DNA of 64,000 nt from Ottowia thiooxydans DSM 14619 (lineage in GTDB: Bacteria; Pseudomonadota; Gammaproteobacteria; Burkholderiales; Burkholderiaceae_C). Both the position numbers and the translations under genes were made by a program. Positions 53,299 to 60,856 of the stretch are shown here, piece after piece (the stretch's first letter is position 1; every line of letters starts with the position of its first letter). Location of the stretch: the NCBI RefSeq assembly GCF_000422885.1, contig NZ_AUGX01000010.1, positions 310,001 to 374,000 of the forward strand, in the 5' to 3' direction. Below the pieces are notes generated by a model that worked only from the letters and a program-made list of their open reading frames with translations, was not told the origin of the DNA and did no database searches.

Positions 53299-54354
53299 CT
53301 AACGGAACCCTACGTTGATCTTCTCCAGGGCGGCGGCACCTGGGCACAAATCGGCGGTCCCCAAAGTGTTGAGGGGCTTGGTGGAGGTGTTCAGGGACAC
53401 ATGCAGATCGTCTGTCTCGCCTTCTATGAACAGCAGGCCCGTCAGTAGTTCGCCCTCTGCGGCCCGGGCGTTCATGTAGCTCATGGCGCTCAATCGATCG
53501 GTGGGATCGTAGTCGGCATGCAGTTTGCGCAAGCGCAGTACTGTGCCGTCGTGCTGCTCCACATCTCTGACTTCACCCGGGGCTATGGTGGCGGTGATTT
53601 CTTCACGTCCGGTGATGAAGTCTATGCGGCTAACGGCCTCGTTGTGCTCGCGTACCCAATCGTAGCTGCGGGTGGACCCGGCATGATTATTGAAGGTGAC
53701 GCAGGGGCTGATGATGTCTATGAAAGCAGCGCCGCCATGGCCGATCGCAGCTTTGATGAGGGGCACCATCTGTGCTTTGTCGCCAGAAAAACTGCGGGCC
53801 ACGAAGCTGGCGCCCAGTTGCATGGCCAGGCCCACCAGATCGACCGGGCTGTCGTTATTGACCACGCCTTTCTTGCTCTTGCTTCCCTTGTCTGCAGTGG
53901 CGGAGAACTGGCCTTTGGTCAAGCCGTAGACGCCGTTGTTCTCCACGATGTAGACCATGTTCACGTTGCGCCGCATGGCGTGCGCAAACTGGCCCAGACC
54001 GATGGAGGCGGAATCACCATCGCCAGAGACTCCAAGGTACAGCAGGTCGCGGTTGGCCAGGTTGGCACCTGTGAGCACGCTGGGCATACGGCCATGCACG
54101 GTGTTGAAACCGTGGCTCGCGCCCAGAAAATAATCCGGCGTTTTTGAAGAGCAGCCAATGCCGGAAAGCTTGGCGACGCGGTGCGGTTCTATGTCCAGCT
54201 CCCAGCAGGCCTGAATGATGGCCGCTGAAATAGAGTCGTGTCCGCAACCGGCGCACAGAGTAGACACCTTACCCTCGTAGTCGCGCCGGGTGTAGCCCAC
54301 CTTGTTGCGCGTGAGCGAGGGATGGTGCAGACGTGGCTTGGCAATGTAGGTCAT
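53299..54354 (-). CDS. korB: 2-oxoacid:ferredoxin oxidoreductase, beta (TPP-binding) subunit
   Basis: 351 residues. The thiamine diphosphate site is clear: STLCAGCGHDSISAAI at the N-terminus with a Cys-x-x-Cys, IGCSSKTPDYFLGASHGFNTVHGR, and the GDG...N motif GVSGDGDSASIGLGQFAHAMRRNVNMVYIVENNGVYGLTKGQ (about 107-150). It pairs with the fused gamma-alpha subunit encoded upstream; together they convert a 2-oxoacid, probably 2-oxoglutarate, plus CoA into acyl-CoA with reduction of ferredoxin. The CAAGG that serves as its ribosome-binding site lies inside the left arm of the inverted-repeat-bounded element at 54360-54597. Confidence 0.92.
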   Translation of the reverse strand: MTYIAKPRLHHPSLTRNKVGYTRRDYEGKVSTLCAGCGHDSISAAIIQACWELDIEPHRVAKLSGIGCSSKTPDYFLGASHGFNTVHGRMPSVLTGANLANRDLLYLGVSGDGDSASIGLGQFAHAMRRNVNMVYIVENNGVYGLTKGQFSATADKGSKSKKGVVNNDSPVDLVGLAMQLGASFVARSFSGDKAQMVPLIKAAIGHGGAAFIDIISPCVTFNNHAGSTRSYDWVREHNEAVSRIDFITGREEITATIAPGEVRDVEQHDGTVLRLRKLHADYDPTDRLSAMSYMNARAAEGELLTGLLFIEGETDDLHVSLNTSTKPLNTLGTADLCPGAAALEKINVGFR

Positions 54355-54359
54355 AGCTG

Positions 54360-54597
54360 AACCTTGAAACGGTAGTTGAACGCGCTCGTAAGTGCCGTGA
54401 TCGGCGCGCTAGGCAAGGCGTGAGGACGCGGCAGGCTGATGCCTGTTAGAACGAGCAACGCAGCATCGCGCGGCGAACGCGGCGCTTCCGAGTGCGTAGC
54501 GCTGTCACTCAAGTAGTGAACGTCAGCAATGTAGAGAGAGCCCGTTCTCATCCGATCTTGATAACGACATCGAGCGGTCAACTGCCGTTTCAAGGTT
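54360..54597. repeat. Inverted-repeat-bounded 238-bp element between korA and korB
   Basis: AACCTTGAAACGGTAGTTGA at 54360-54379 and its continuation to 54383 recur as the reverse complement at 54574-54597 with two mismatches in 24. The element separates the stop of the alpha gene (its last codons are in the right arm) from the beta ATG. On the minus strand an 80-codon frame spans it exactly, overlapping both neighbours by 4 bases (TTGA and ATGA), but its Pro/Ser/Arg-rich product resembles no protein I know. Either a miniature insertion or a structured intercistronic element is possible. Confidence 0.55.
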
Positions 54598-56419
54598 TTA
54601 CCTCCTGAGGCGCCACAACGGCTTCGTGCACGTGATCGGTGATGCGTGTGGTAATGAAGCGGGCGGTGATTGGCGTGCCGTCGTAATGCAGCACCTTCTG
54701 GAGCTTGGCTGGGTTGATCTCCAACTCATTGACGAGCATGGAGCGCATCTGCGCATCGCGGTTCTGCTCCACCACGAACACCAGCTCATGCGCGTCTATG
54801 AACTCTTTCACTGAAGCCGGGAATGGGAATGCGCGCAGGCGCAGCGCATCTACATGAATTCCTTGAACAGCCAGAACGTCCAGCGCCTCATGCATAGCGG
54901 GGCTGGTGGAGCCAAAGAAAATCACCCCAAACCGCGTGCGCTTGGCCGCTGGGCGCGGAACCGGCTGCGGAACGAGTGTGGCGGCAGTGGCAAACTTGTG
55001 TAGCAGGCGCTGCACGTTGTAGATGTAATCCTGCCCTCGTTCTGAATACCTTGCATAGGCATCCCGCGTGGTGCCCCGGGTGAAATAGCTGCCACGTGTA
55101 GGGTGCGTTCCAGGCAGCGTTCTCCAGGGAATGCCATCGCCATCGACATCTTTGTACCGGCCAAAATCCTTTTGCTCCAGATCTTCAGCGGTCATCACTT
55201 TGCCGCGATCGTAGCTTTGGCTGTCATCCCACGTCAGTGGCTCACACAGCCGCTGGTTCATGCCGACGTCCAAATCGGTCATCACAAACACCGGTGTTTG
55301 GAGCCGATCAGCCAAATTGAGCGCCATCGCCGTGTGCTCAAAGCATTCACGCGGATCTTCGGGTAGCAACAGCACGTGCTTGGTGTCACCATGCGAGGCG
55401 TAGGCGCATGCGGCGATATCGGCCTGCTGAGTGCGCGTAGGCATGCCGGTGGAGGGGCCGCCGCGCTGCACGTTGACGATGGTGATGGGTATCTCGGCAA
55501 AATAGGCTAGGCCAATGAACTCGGTCATCAGCGAAATGCCAGGGCCAGAGGTGGCCGTGAAGGCGCGGGAGCCATTCCAGCCGGCGCCCACCACCATACC
55601 TATGGAGGCCAGCTCGTCTTCACCCTGCACGATGGCGTAGTTGTGTTGGCCCTGTGCATCTACACGGAACTTGGCGCAGTACGCCATGAAGGCCTCGGCC
55701 ACCGAAGTAGACGGTGTAATGGGGTACCAGGCGCACACCGTGGCTCCGCCATACACCGCCCCCAGACCCGCAGCGGTATTGCCGTCAACAAAGATCTTCT
55801 CACCCACGCGGTGGGCTTTCGCCACTCTGATGGGCAACGGGTGTTTAAGATGCTCCTTGGCGAAATCACGCCCAAGATTGAGCGCCTGCACATTGGAGGC
55901 AAGAAGCTTTTCCTTGCCCTTGTATTGCTCCGCCAGTAAATCTTCAATGACCTGCGCATCCATTTCCAGCAGCACGGAAAGCGCGCCCACGTACATGATG
56001 TTCTTGAAGAGTTGACGCTGGCGCGGATCGCTATAGACCGCGTTGCAGATCTCGGTGAGCGGCATGCCGATGACGGTGATGTCATCGCGAAACTCCGCAG
56101 GGGGCCGCGGGCGGGTGCTGTCGTAGAAGAGATAGCCACCAGGCTCGATTTCTTCCAGATCTGCCGCCCAGGTCTGCGGATTCATGGCCACCATCAGATC
56201 AATTCCACCGCGCCGGCCAAGATAACCTTTCTCGCTCACCCGCACCTCATACCAGGTGGGCAAGCCCTGGATGTTGCTCGGGAAAATATTTCTTGGGCTC
56301 ACGGGAACGCCCATGCGCAAGATCACCTTGGCGAACAGCTCATTCGCGCTGGCCGAACCCGAACCATTGACGTTGGCGAACTTGATCACAAAGTCGTTCG
56401 TGGCTTCTACCTGCTTCAT
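54590..56419 (-). CDS. korA: 2-oxoacid:ferredoxin oxidoreductase, fused gamma-alpha subunit
   Basis: 609 residues from ATG 56419, which overlaps the upstream gene's stop and has AAGGA 7 bases upstream. Residues 1-190 are the gamma domain (FANVNGSGSASANELFAK, GLPTWYEVRVSEKGYLGRRG). Residues 210-600 are the alpha domain with the CoA/2-oxoacid motif WYPITPSTSVAEAFMAY and TATSGPGISLMTEFIGLAYFAEIP. Fusion of gamma and alpha is typical of KorA-type two-subunit enzymes. The predicted reaction is oxidative decarboxylation of 2-oxoglutarate (or another 2-oxoacid) with ferredoxin. It is the middle gene of the operon between a GltD-like flavoprotein and korB. Confidence 0.92.
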   Translation of the reverse strand: MKQVEATNDFVIKFANVNGSGSASANELFAKVILRMGVPVSPRNIFPSNIQGLPTWYEVRVSEKGYLGRRGGIDLMVAMNPQTWAADLEEIEPGGYLFYDSTRPRPPAEFRDDITVIGMPLTEICNAVYSDPRQRQLFKNIMYVGALSVLLEMDAQVIEDLLAEQYKGKEKLLASNVQALNLGRDFAKEHLKHPLPIRVAKAHRVGEKIFVDGNTAAGLGAVYGGATVCAWYPITPSTSVAEAFMAYCAKFRVDAQGQHNYAIVQGEDELASIGMVVGAGWNGSRAFTATSGPGISLMTEFIGLAYFAEIPITIVNVQRGGPSTGMPTRTQQADIAACAYASHGDTKHVLLLPEDPRECFEHTAMALNLADRLQTPVFVMTDLDVGMNQRLCEPLTWDDSQSYDRGKVMTAEDLEQKDFGRYKDVDGDGIPWRTLPGTHPTRGSYFTRGTTRDAYARYSERGQDYIYNVQRLLHKFATAATLVPQPVPRPAAKRTRFGVIFFGSTSPAMHEALDVLAVQGIHVDALRLRAFPFPASVKEFIDAHELVFVVEQNRDAQMRSMLVNELEINPAKLQKVLHYDGTPITARFITTRITDHVHEAVVAPQEVKP

Positions 56420-58245
56420 ACCGGCATCCTTTCTGCCGAAGCGGAGATAGGGTTGAGCTGGCTTCCAGCCTTCGCCGTGGTCAGCAGGAATTTCTGCATA
56501 TCCCAGGCGCCCGTGGGGCAACGTTCAGCGCAAAGACCGCAATGCAGGCACACATCTTCGTCCTTGACCATCACCCTCTGGGTCTTCAGTTCAGTGGAAA
56601 CGAAGAGATCCTGATCGAGGTTATTTGCCTGGGCGTTCAGTTGTTGGCGCAATTGCGGTTCATCGGCATTACCGGTAAAGGTAATGCAATCCATGGGGCA
56701 GATGTCTACGCAGGCATCGCATTCAATGCATAGCTTTGGTGCGAAAACGGTCTGCACATCGCAGTTGAGGCAGCGGCTGGCTTCCTTGAGCGCAGTGCGT
56801 GCGTCGAATCCCAGCTCCACTTCGATCTTGATGCTGGAAAGCGCCTTTGCTGCATTGGCCCATGGCACTTTGTAGCGCAGGTCATTCGAGGGATCTTGGT
56901 CGTAGCTCCACTCGTGAATACCCATCTTTTGAGAGATGAGGTTGGTGCGGGGCCCAGGGCGCGCGTTCACGTCTTCGCCATTCAGCATCAGATCGATCGA
57001 GACCGCCGTTTCATGCCCCTGCGCCACGGCAGTGATGATGTTCTTGGGGCCAAAGGCCGCATCGCCTACGAAGAATACCTTGGACTGCGAAGACTGAAAG
57101 GTGCCTTCGCCAAGCACGGGCAAGCCCCATTTGTCGAACTCGATGCCGCAATCAGACTCGATCCAGGGAAATGCATTTTCCTGGCCTACGGCGATGAGCA
57201 CTTCATCGCAGGCAAAGAAAACCTCAGGCTCGCCAGTAGACACCAGTTGGCGGCGGCCCTTGTCGTCGTGTTCGGCGCGCACGACATCGAATGTCATCCC
57301 CGTCAGCTTGCCGTCTTCGTGCACAAAGGCTTTGGGCACATGCATGTTGATGATAGGGATGTCTTCATGCTGGGCATCTTCCTTCTCCCAGGGAGAGGCC
57401 TTCATCTCCTCAAAGCCGGAGCGCACGATGACTTTCACATCCTCGCCGCCCAGACGCCGGGCAGACCGGCAGCAATCCATGGCGGTATTGCCACCTCCCA
57501 GGACGATCACGCGCTTGCCGACCTTGCTCACGTGACCGAAGGAGACTGACGCCAGCCAATCAATGCCAATGTGAATATTCTCCGCAGCTTCCTGCCGGCC
57601 AGGAAGTTCAAGATCACGTCCACGCGGTGCACCGCTGCCCACGACGATGGCGTCGTAGCCTTCAGCCATCAGCGCCTTCATGGATTCGATGCGATAGCCT
57701 GCCTTGAACTCAACTCCGAGCGCGAAGATGTAGCCGGTTTCTTCATCGATCACGCTCTCAGGCAAGCGAAAACGAGGGATCTGCTGGTGCATGAAACCGC
57801 CAGCCTTGTTGCGGCTATCAAACACCGTGACCTCGTAGCCCAGCGGAGCCAGATCCCGCGCCACGGTGAGCGATGCAGGGCCAGCGCCCACGCAGGCTAT
57901 TCGCCTACCGTTCGATGCAAGGGGCCGCGGCATGCGAGGCACCACATCTTCCTTGAGATCGGCTGCCACGCGCTTCAAGCGACAAATGGCCACGGGCTCA
58001 GGCTTCTCCGCGTTCTGCTCTTCGACCCGGCCGCGCCGGCAAGCCGGCTCGCAGGGGCGGTCGCAAGTGCGGCCCAGGATGCCTGGAAATACGTTCGACA
58101 CCCAATTGACCATGTAGGCATCGCCGTAGCGGCCCTGGGCAATCAGGCGGATGTATTCAGGAACGGGAGTGTGCGCAGGGCACGCCCATTGACAATCAAC
58201 GACCTTGTGAAAATAGGCCGGATCAGCAGTATTCGTTGGCTGCAA
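56416..58245 (-). CDS. GltD-like NAD(P)H:ferredoxin oxidoreductase with two 4Fe-4S clusters
   Basis: 609 residues. The N-terminal cysteine domain has DCQWACPAHTPVPEYI and RTCDRPCEPACRRG. An FAD Rossmann motif CVGAGPASLTVARDL (about 117) and an NADPH Rossmann motif VLGGGNTAMDCCRSARRLG (about 245-263) follow. A ferredoxin-like C-terminus carries CIECDACVDICPMDC and CLHCGLCAERCPTGA. This layout matches the GltD-type flavoprotein that links ferredoxin-reducing 2-oxoacid oxidoreductases to NAD(P)+ in some betaproteobacteria that use aromatic compounds. The downstream kor genes overlap its stop, so ferredoxin reduced by KorAB probably passes electrons here. It is the first gene of the operon. Confidence 0.9.
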   Translation of the reverse strand: MQPTNTADPAYFHKVVDCQWACPAHTPVPEYIRLIAQGRYGDAYMVNWVSNVFPGILGRTCDRPCEPACRRGRVEEQNAEKPEPVAICRLKRVAADLKEDVVPRMPRPLASNGRRIACVGAGPASLTVARDLAPLGYEVTVFDSRNKAGGFMHQQIPRFRLPESVIDEETGYIFALGVEFKAGYRIESMKALMAEGYDAIVVGSGAPRGRDLELPGRQEAAENIHIGIDWLASVSFGHVSKVGKRVIVLGGGNTAMDCCRSARRLGGEDVKVIVRSGFEEMKASPWEKEDAQHEDIPIINMHVPKAFVHEDGKLTGMTFDVVRAEHDDKGRRQLVSTGEPEVFFACDEVLIAVGQENAFPWIESDCGIEFDKWGLPVLGEGTFQSSQSKVFFVGDAAFGPKNIITAVAQGHETAVSIDLMLNGEDVNARPGPRTNLISQKMGIHEWSYDQDPSNDLRYKVPWANAAKALSSIKIEVELGFDARTALKEASRCLNCDVQTVFAPKLCIECDACVDICPMDCITFTGNADEPQLRQQLNAQANNLDQDLFVSTELKTQRVMVKDEDVCLHCGLCAERCPTGAWDMQKFLLTTAKAGSQLNPISASAERMPV

Positions 58246-58395
58246 GTCTTGTCTCCTAGCCCCGTGGGAATTGCCGCGTTAGCGCGGTCTATATTGGCGG
58301 AGCAAGACATAGTCTACGCCTAAGAATTCGCAATCCAGGCTAGACAGGAGACGATTGAGGGAAATCCCTCAGAGCAGACCTCGCAGAGTGTCCTC

Positions 58396-58872
58396 TCAGT
58401 GTTGCCCGATCACAGCGAACGCGTCAATAACTTCACGCGGCGCCTGCACGAGTTCGATCAGAACGCCCTCGCCCGCTATGGGAAATTCTTCGTTGGCCTT
58501 TGGATGCAGGAAAGTGATGTCGTAGCCTGCCGCACCCTGGCGTATGCCACCGGGTGCGAATCGCACACCCTGGGCCGTGAGCCATTCCACGGCCTTGGGC
58601 AGGTCATCTATCCACAAACCGATGTGGTTGAGCGGAGTGGTGTGTACGGCGGGTTTCTTTTCCGGGTCTAGTGGCTGCATCAGATCAACTTCCACCTTGA
58701 AGGGGCCGGAGCCCATGGCGCAAATGTCCTCGTCCACGTTCTCGCGCTCGCTCCTGAAAGTACCGGTCTTCTCAAGGCCCAGCATGTCTACCCACAAGCG
58801 CTGAAGCTTGATTTTGTCTGGGCCACCGATGGCAACTTGCTGGATACCTAAAACCTTGAAAGGACGAGTCAT
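58396..58872 (-). CDS. VOC-family protein (glyoxalase fold; methylmalonyl-CoA epimerase-like)
   Basis: 158 residues of two beta-alpha-beta-beta-beta modules. [31 protein letters not shown] begins module 1, and [31 protein letters not shown] begins module 2. [23 protein letters not shown] closes it, with metal-ligand positions His (NHIG) and Glu (IELVQ) visible. The pattern is close to methylmalonyl-CoA epimerase/lactoylglutathione-lyase-like proteins, but exact substrate is uncertain. ATG 58872 has GGAG upstream. It is followed by the kor operon on the same strand after 150 bases. Confidence 0.85.
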   Translation of the reverse strand: MTRPFKVLGIQQVAIGGPDKIKLQRLWVDMLGLEKTGTFRSERENVDEDICAMGSGPFKVEVDLMQPLDPEKKPAVHTTPLNHIGLWIDDLPKAVEWLTAQGVRFAPGGIRQGAAGYDITFLHPKANEEFPIAGEGVLIELVQAPREVIDAFAVIGQH

Positions 58873-58998
58873 TAAATCTCCTTGAATTCGACTGTTGAAT
58901 ATTCACACTTTGCTAACTTTAACGCCGACGGGAACCGGGCTGTTCACATTGGGACAGGGCCGAGCCAATGGCTCCCCCCTATCCCGATGAAATGCCCG

Positions 58999-59871
58999 TT
59001 AAGCCAGCTCTTGCAGCAACTCCCTCAAACGGTTTTCCACCCACCCTGCAGCCCTCCCCAACGAGCGCCCTTGTGACCAGAGCATGCGCACCGAAAGCAG
59101 CGGTAACGCCAGTGACGGACAGACGACTTGCTTCAATGGTGTGGCATAGCCATCTGCCGCAACGTTGACGGGCAAGATGGCCCAGCCGAGGTCGTCCGCA
59201 ACCATCTCGGCGATCGTGTAGAAACTGTCAGAGCGCCACACCTTGGTGGCCAGCACAATCTCTTGAATGTCTTCCGCGCGCAGAACCAGTTGGCGATAGC
59301 GTGCAAGGTCAGTGCGCCGAACCACGGCTTTTTCCAACAGCGGATGCCCGAGAGGTACGAAAACTCCTTGAGCCAAGACCCCCACATGGCGTTGGTCAAA
59401 GCTGTCTCCGAGCGGCCCACGGTCCAGGTGGAAGGCGAGATTAGCGCGTTCCTGACGCACGTAATCTGCCACTTCCGTGGCGGTGCCATTGAGCAGGGTT
59501 AGCTCAAGGTCCGGGAAGTTTTTCGAAATATCGCGAATCAATGATTTGATGGCGCTGTATGGCAATGCCTCATCCAGGGCCACACTCAACTTCGCTTCGC
59601 CCCCCATGGCTAAGGACTGAGCGCGTTGATCCAGCGCGTGGGCCTGCCGAAGAAGCTCTCTGGCTTCAAGAAGCATGAGCTGCCCCGCATCTGACAAGGT
59701 CGCCTTGTGCTTCGAACGATCAAACAGCTCCAAACCCAGATCCGCCTCCAGCAGCGCAACGGCCGTGCTCACGGCTGATTGCGCTTTTCCAATGCGCCGG
59801 GCGGCAGCACTGATTGACCCCTCTTCAGCGGCCGCCACAAATTGGCGAAGTTGATCAAGATTCCATTGCAT
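58999..59871 (-). CDS. LysR-family regulator, probably controlling the mdtJI-like pair
   Basis: 290 residues. The helix-turn-helix is QFVAAAEEGSISAAARRIGKAQSAVSTAVALLEADLGLELFDRS (about 10-53); the effector domain follows (AKLSVALDEALPYSAIKSLI, LARYRQLVLRAEDIQEIV). Its start is 92 bases from the divergent start of an SMR transporter gene, with a perfect inverted repeat (59878-59900) between them, the usual arrangement for a LysR regulator and target. Its ligand is unknown; a cationic compound or polyamine is plausible from the target. Confidence 0.92.
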   Translation of the reverse strand: MQWNLDQLRQFVAAAEEGSISAAARRIGKAQSAVSTAVALLEADLGLELFDRSKHKATLSDAGQLMLLEARELLRQAHALDQRAQSLAMGGEAKLSVALDEALPYSAIKSLIRDISKNFPDLELTLLNGTATEVADYVRQERANLAFHLDRGPLGDSFDQRHVGVLAQGVFVPLGHPLLEKAVVRRTDLARYRQLVLRAEDIQEIVLATKVWRSDSFYTIAEMVADDLGWAILPVNVAADGYATPLKQVVCPSLALPLLSVRMLWSQGRSLGRAAGWVENRLRELLQELA

Positions 59872-59877
59872 GAGCTA

Positions 59878-59900
59878 ATCTATCAATAAATTAGATAGAT
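59878..59900. promoter_or_regulatory. Probable LysR binding site between lysR and mdtJ
   Basis: ATCTATC and GATAGAT form a perfect 7-base inverted repeat around nine AT-rich bases, beginning 7 bases upstream of the lysR ATG. Size and symmetry fit the LysR T-N11-A class of site, and it could control both divergent transcripts. Confidence 0.5.
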
Positions 59901-59963
59901 ATCAACTTTATAAATCAATACTTCAGCTTGAAAATCCACCAACACCTGTTTCAAGAAGAATTA

Positions 59964-60335
59964 ATGCAACGTTCCTGGATATTTCTCTCAGCCGCTATCA
60001 CCTCTGAGGTGGCCGGGCTCACCGTGATGAAGATCGCGTCTGAATCCGACTCGCTCTTCGCGCTGCTTTTCATGTACACGCTGATCGGCTTGTCTTTCTG
60101 CTTCTTTTCGGTGGCCGTCAGGCGCTTGCCACTGGCTTTGGCTTACGCTACTTGGGAAACGCTTGGCCTTCTCAGCATCACTGCTATAGGGTTTCAGTTT
60201 TTCGGAGAGCACCTGACCCCGCAAAGATTGCTCGGCGTATCAGCCCTGATAGCCGGCGTTCTAATGCTTAACTTCAGCCCTGCTCCTTCCGACACAGAAG
60301 GTACGGATAGTGGCGCACCAAAGCTCGAAGGATAA
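59964..60335 (+). CDS. mdtJ: SMR-family transporter, MdtJ-like
   Basis: 123 residues from ATG 59964 with an AAGAAGAA purine run upstream; the frame also opens at 59928. Four transmembrane helices are evident: WIFLSAAITSEVAGLTVMKIAS with the membrane-embedded Glu of SMR proteins (TSEVAG, about residue 13), then FMYTLIGLSFCFFSVAVRRLPLALAYATWETLG, GFQFFGEHLT and LLGVSALIAGVLMLNF. Paired SMR proteins MdtI/MdtJ export spermidine in E. coli; here the pair faces a LysR gene. The MdtI-like gene follows after 2 bases. Confidence 0.88.
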   Translation: MQRSWIFLSAAITSEVAGLTVMKIASESDSLFALLFMYTLIGLSFCFFSVAVRRLPLALAYATWETLGLLSITAIGFQFFGEHLTPQRLLGVSALIAGVLMLNFSPAPSDTEGTDSGAPKLEG

Positions 60336-60337
60336 GT

Positions 60338-60667
60338 ATGCAAAACGCTGAATTGAGTCACTACGTATTCATGGCTATCGCCATAGGCCTTGAGGTCGCC
60401 GCGAACCTTTTCATCAAATACTCAGATGGATTCCGCAAACGCAGCATCGGCGTGATGGGCATCGTCTCCATCCTGGCCTCGTTCACAGCGCTATCGCAAG
60501 CCGTGAAGGGGATCGACCTTTCCATTGCTTATGCACTTTGGGGAGGTACAGGGATCATCTTCACTGCATCAGCGGCACGCGTTCTCTTCAAGCAACGCTT
60601 GAGCCGAATGGGCTGGTCTGGGATCCTAGTGATCGTGCTGGGAATGATCACACTCAAGCTTTCATAA
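60338..60667 (+). CDS. mdtI: SMR-family transporter, MdtI-like
   Basis: 109 residues, four helices, strongly MdtI-like: MAIAIGLEVAANLFIKYSDGFRKRSIG with the conserved Glu (GLEVAAN), then FTALSQAVKGIDLSIAYALWGGTGI and RVLFKQRLSRMGWSGILVIVLGMI. It should form a heteromer with the upstream MdtJ-like protein in the inner membrane for proton-coupled export of a polyamine or other cation. AAGGATAAGT just before the ATG is a good ribosome-binding site overlapping the mdtJ stop. Confidence 0.92.
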   Translation: MQNAELSHYVFMAIAIGLEVAANLFIKYSDGFRKRSIGVMGIVSILASFTALSQAVKGIDLSIAYALWGGTGIIFTASAARVLFKQRLSRMGWSGILVIVLGMITLKLS

Positions 60668-60856
60668 GCTGCATTGCGCGGAAACACCCTCGCTGCCGTG
60701 CGTCCGCGTATTCGAACGTGCTCGGAGGTCTTCGCGATCCAATTGATTCGCCGTTGAGTTGAGGGCGATTTGATACGAAAAAACCAAGCCATTCGGCCCT
60801 TTGGCTACGGTAAACGACTATTCTTTTAGTTTTGCAAAAAATAAGAGATCGCGTCC

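Noticed and set aside
54351-54593. An 80-codon minus-strand frame between korA and korB as a real gene
   Set aside because: Start and stop overlap both neighbours neatly, but the product is Pro/Ser/Arg-rich with no recognisable similarity, and the segment is bounded by inverted repeats. Kept as a repeat element with the frame mentioned.
58356-58371. The palindrome TGAGGGAAATCCCTCA after the VOC gene as a terminator
   Set aside because: The stem is short and no T-run follows on the minus strand.
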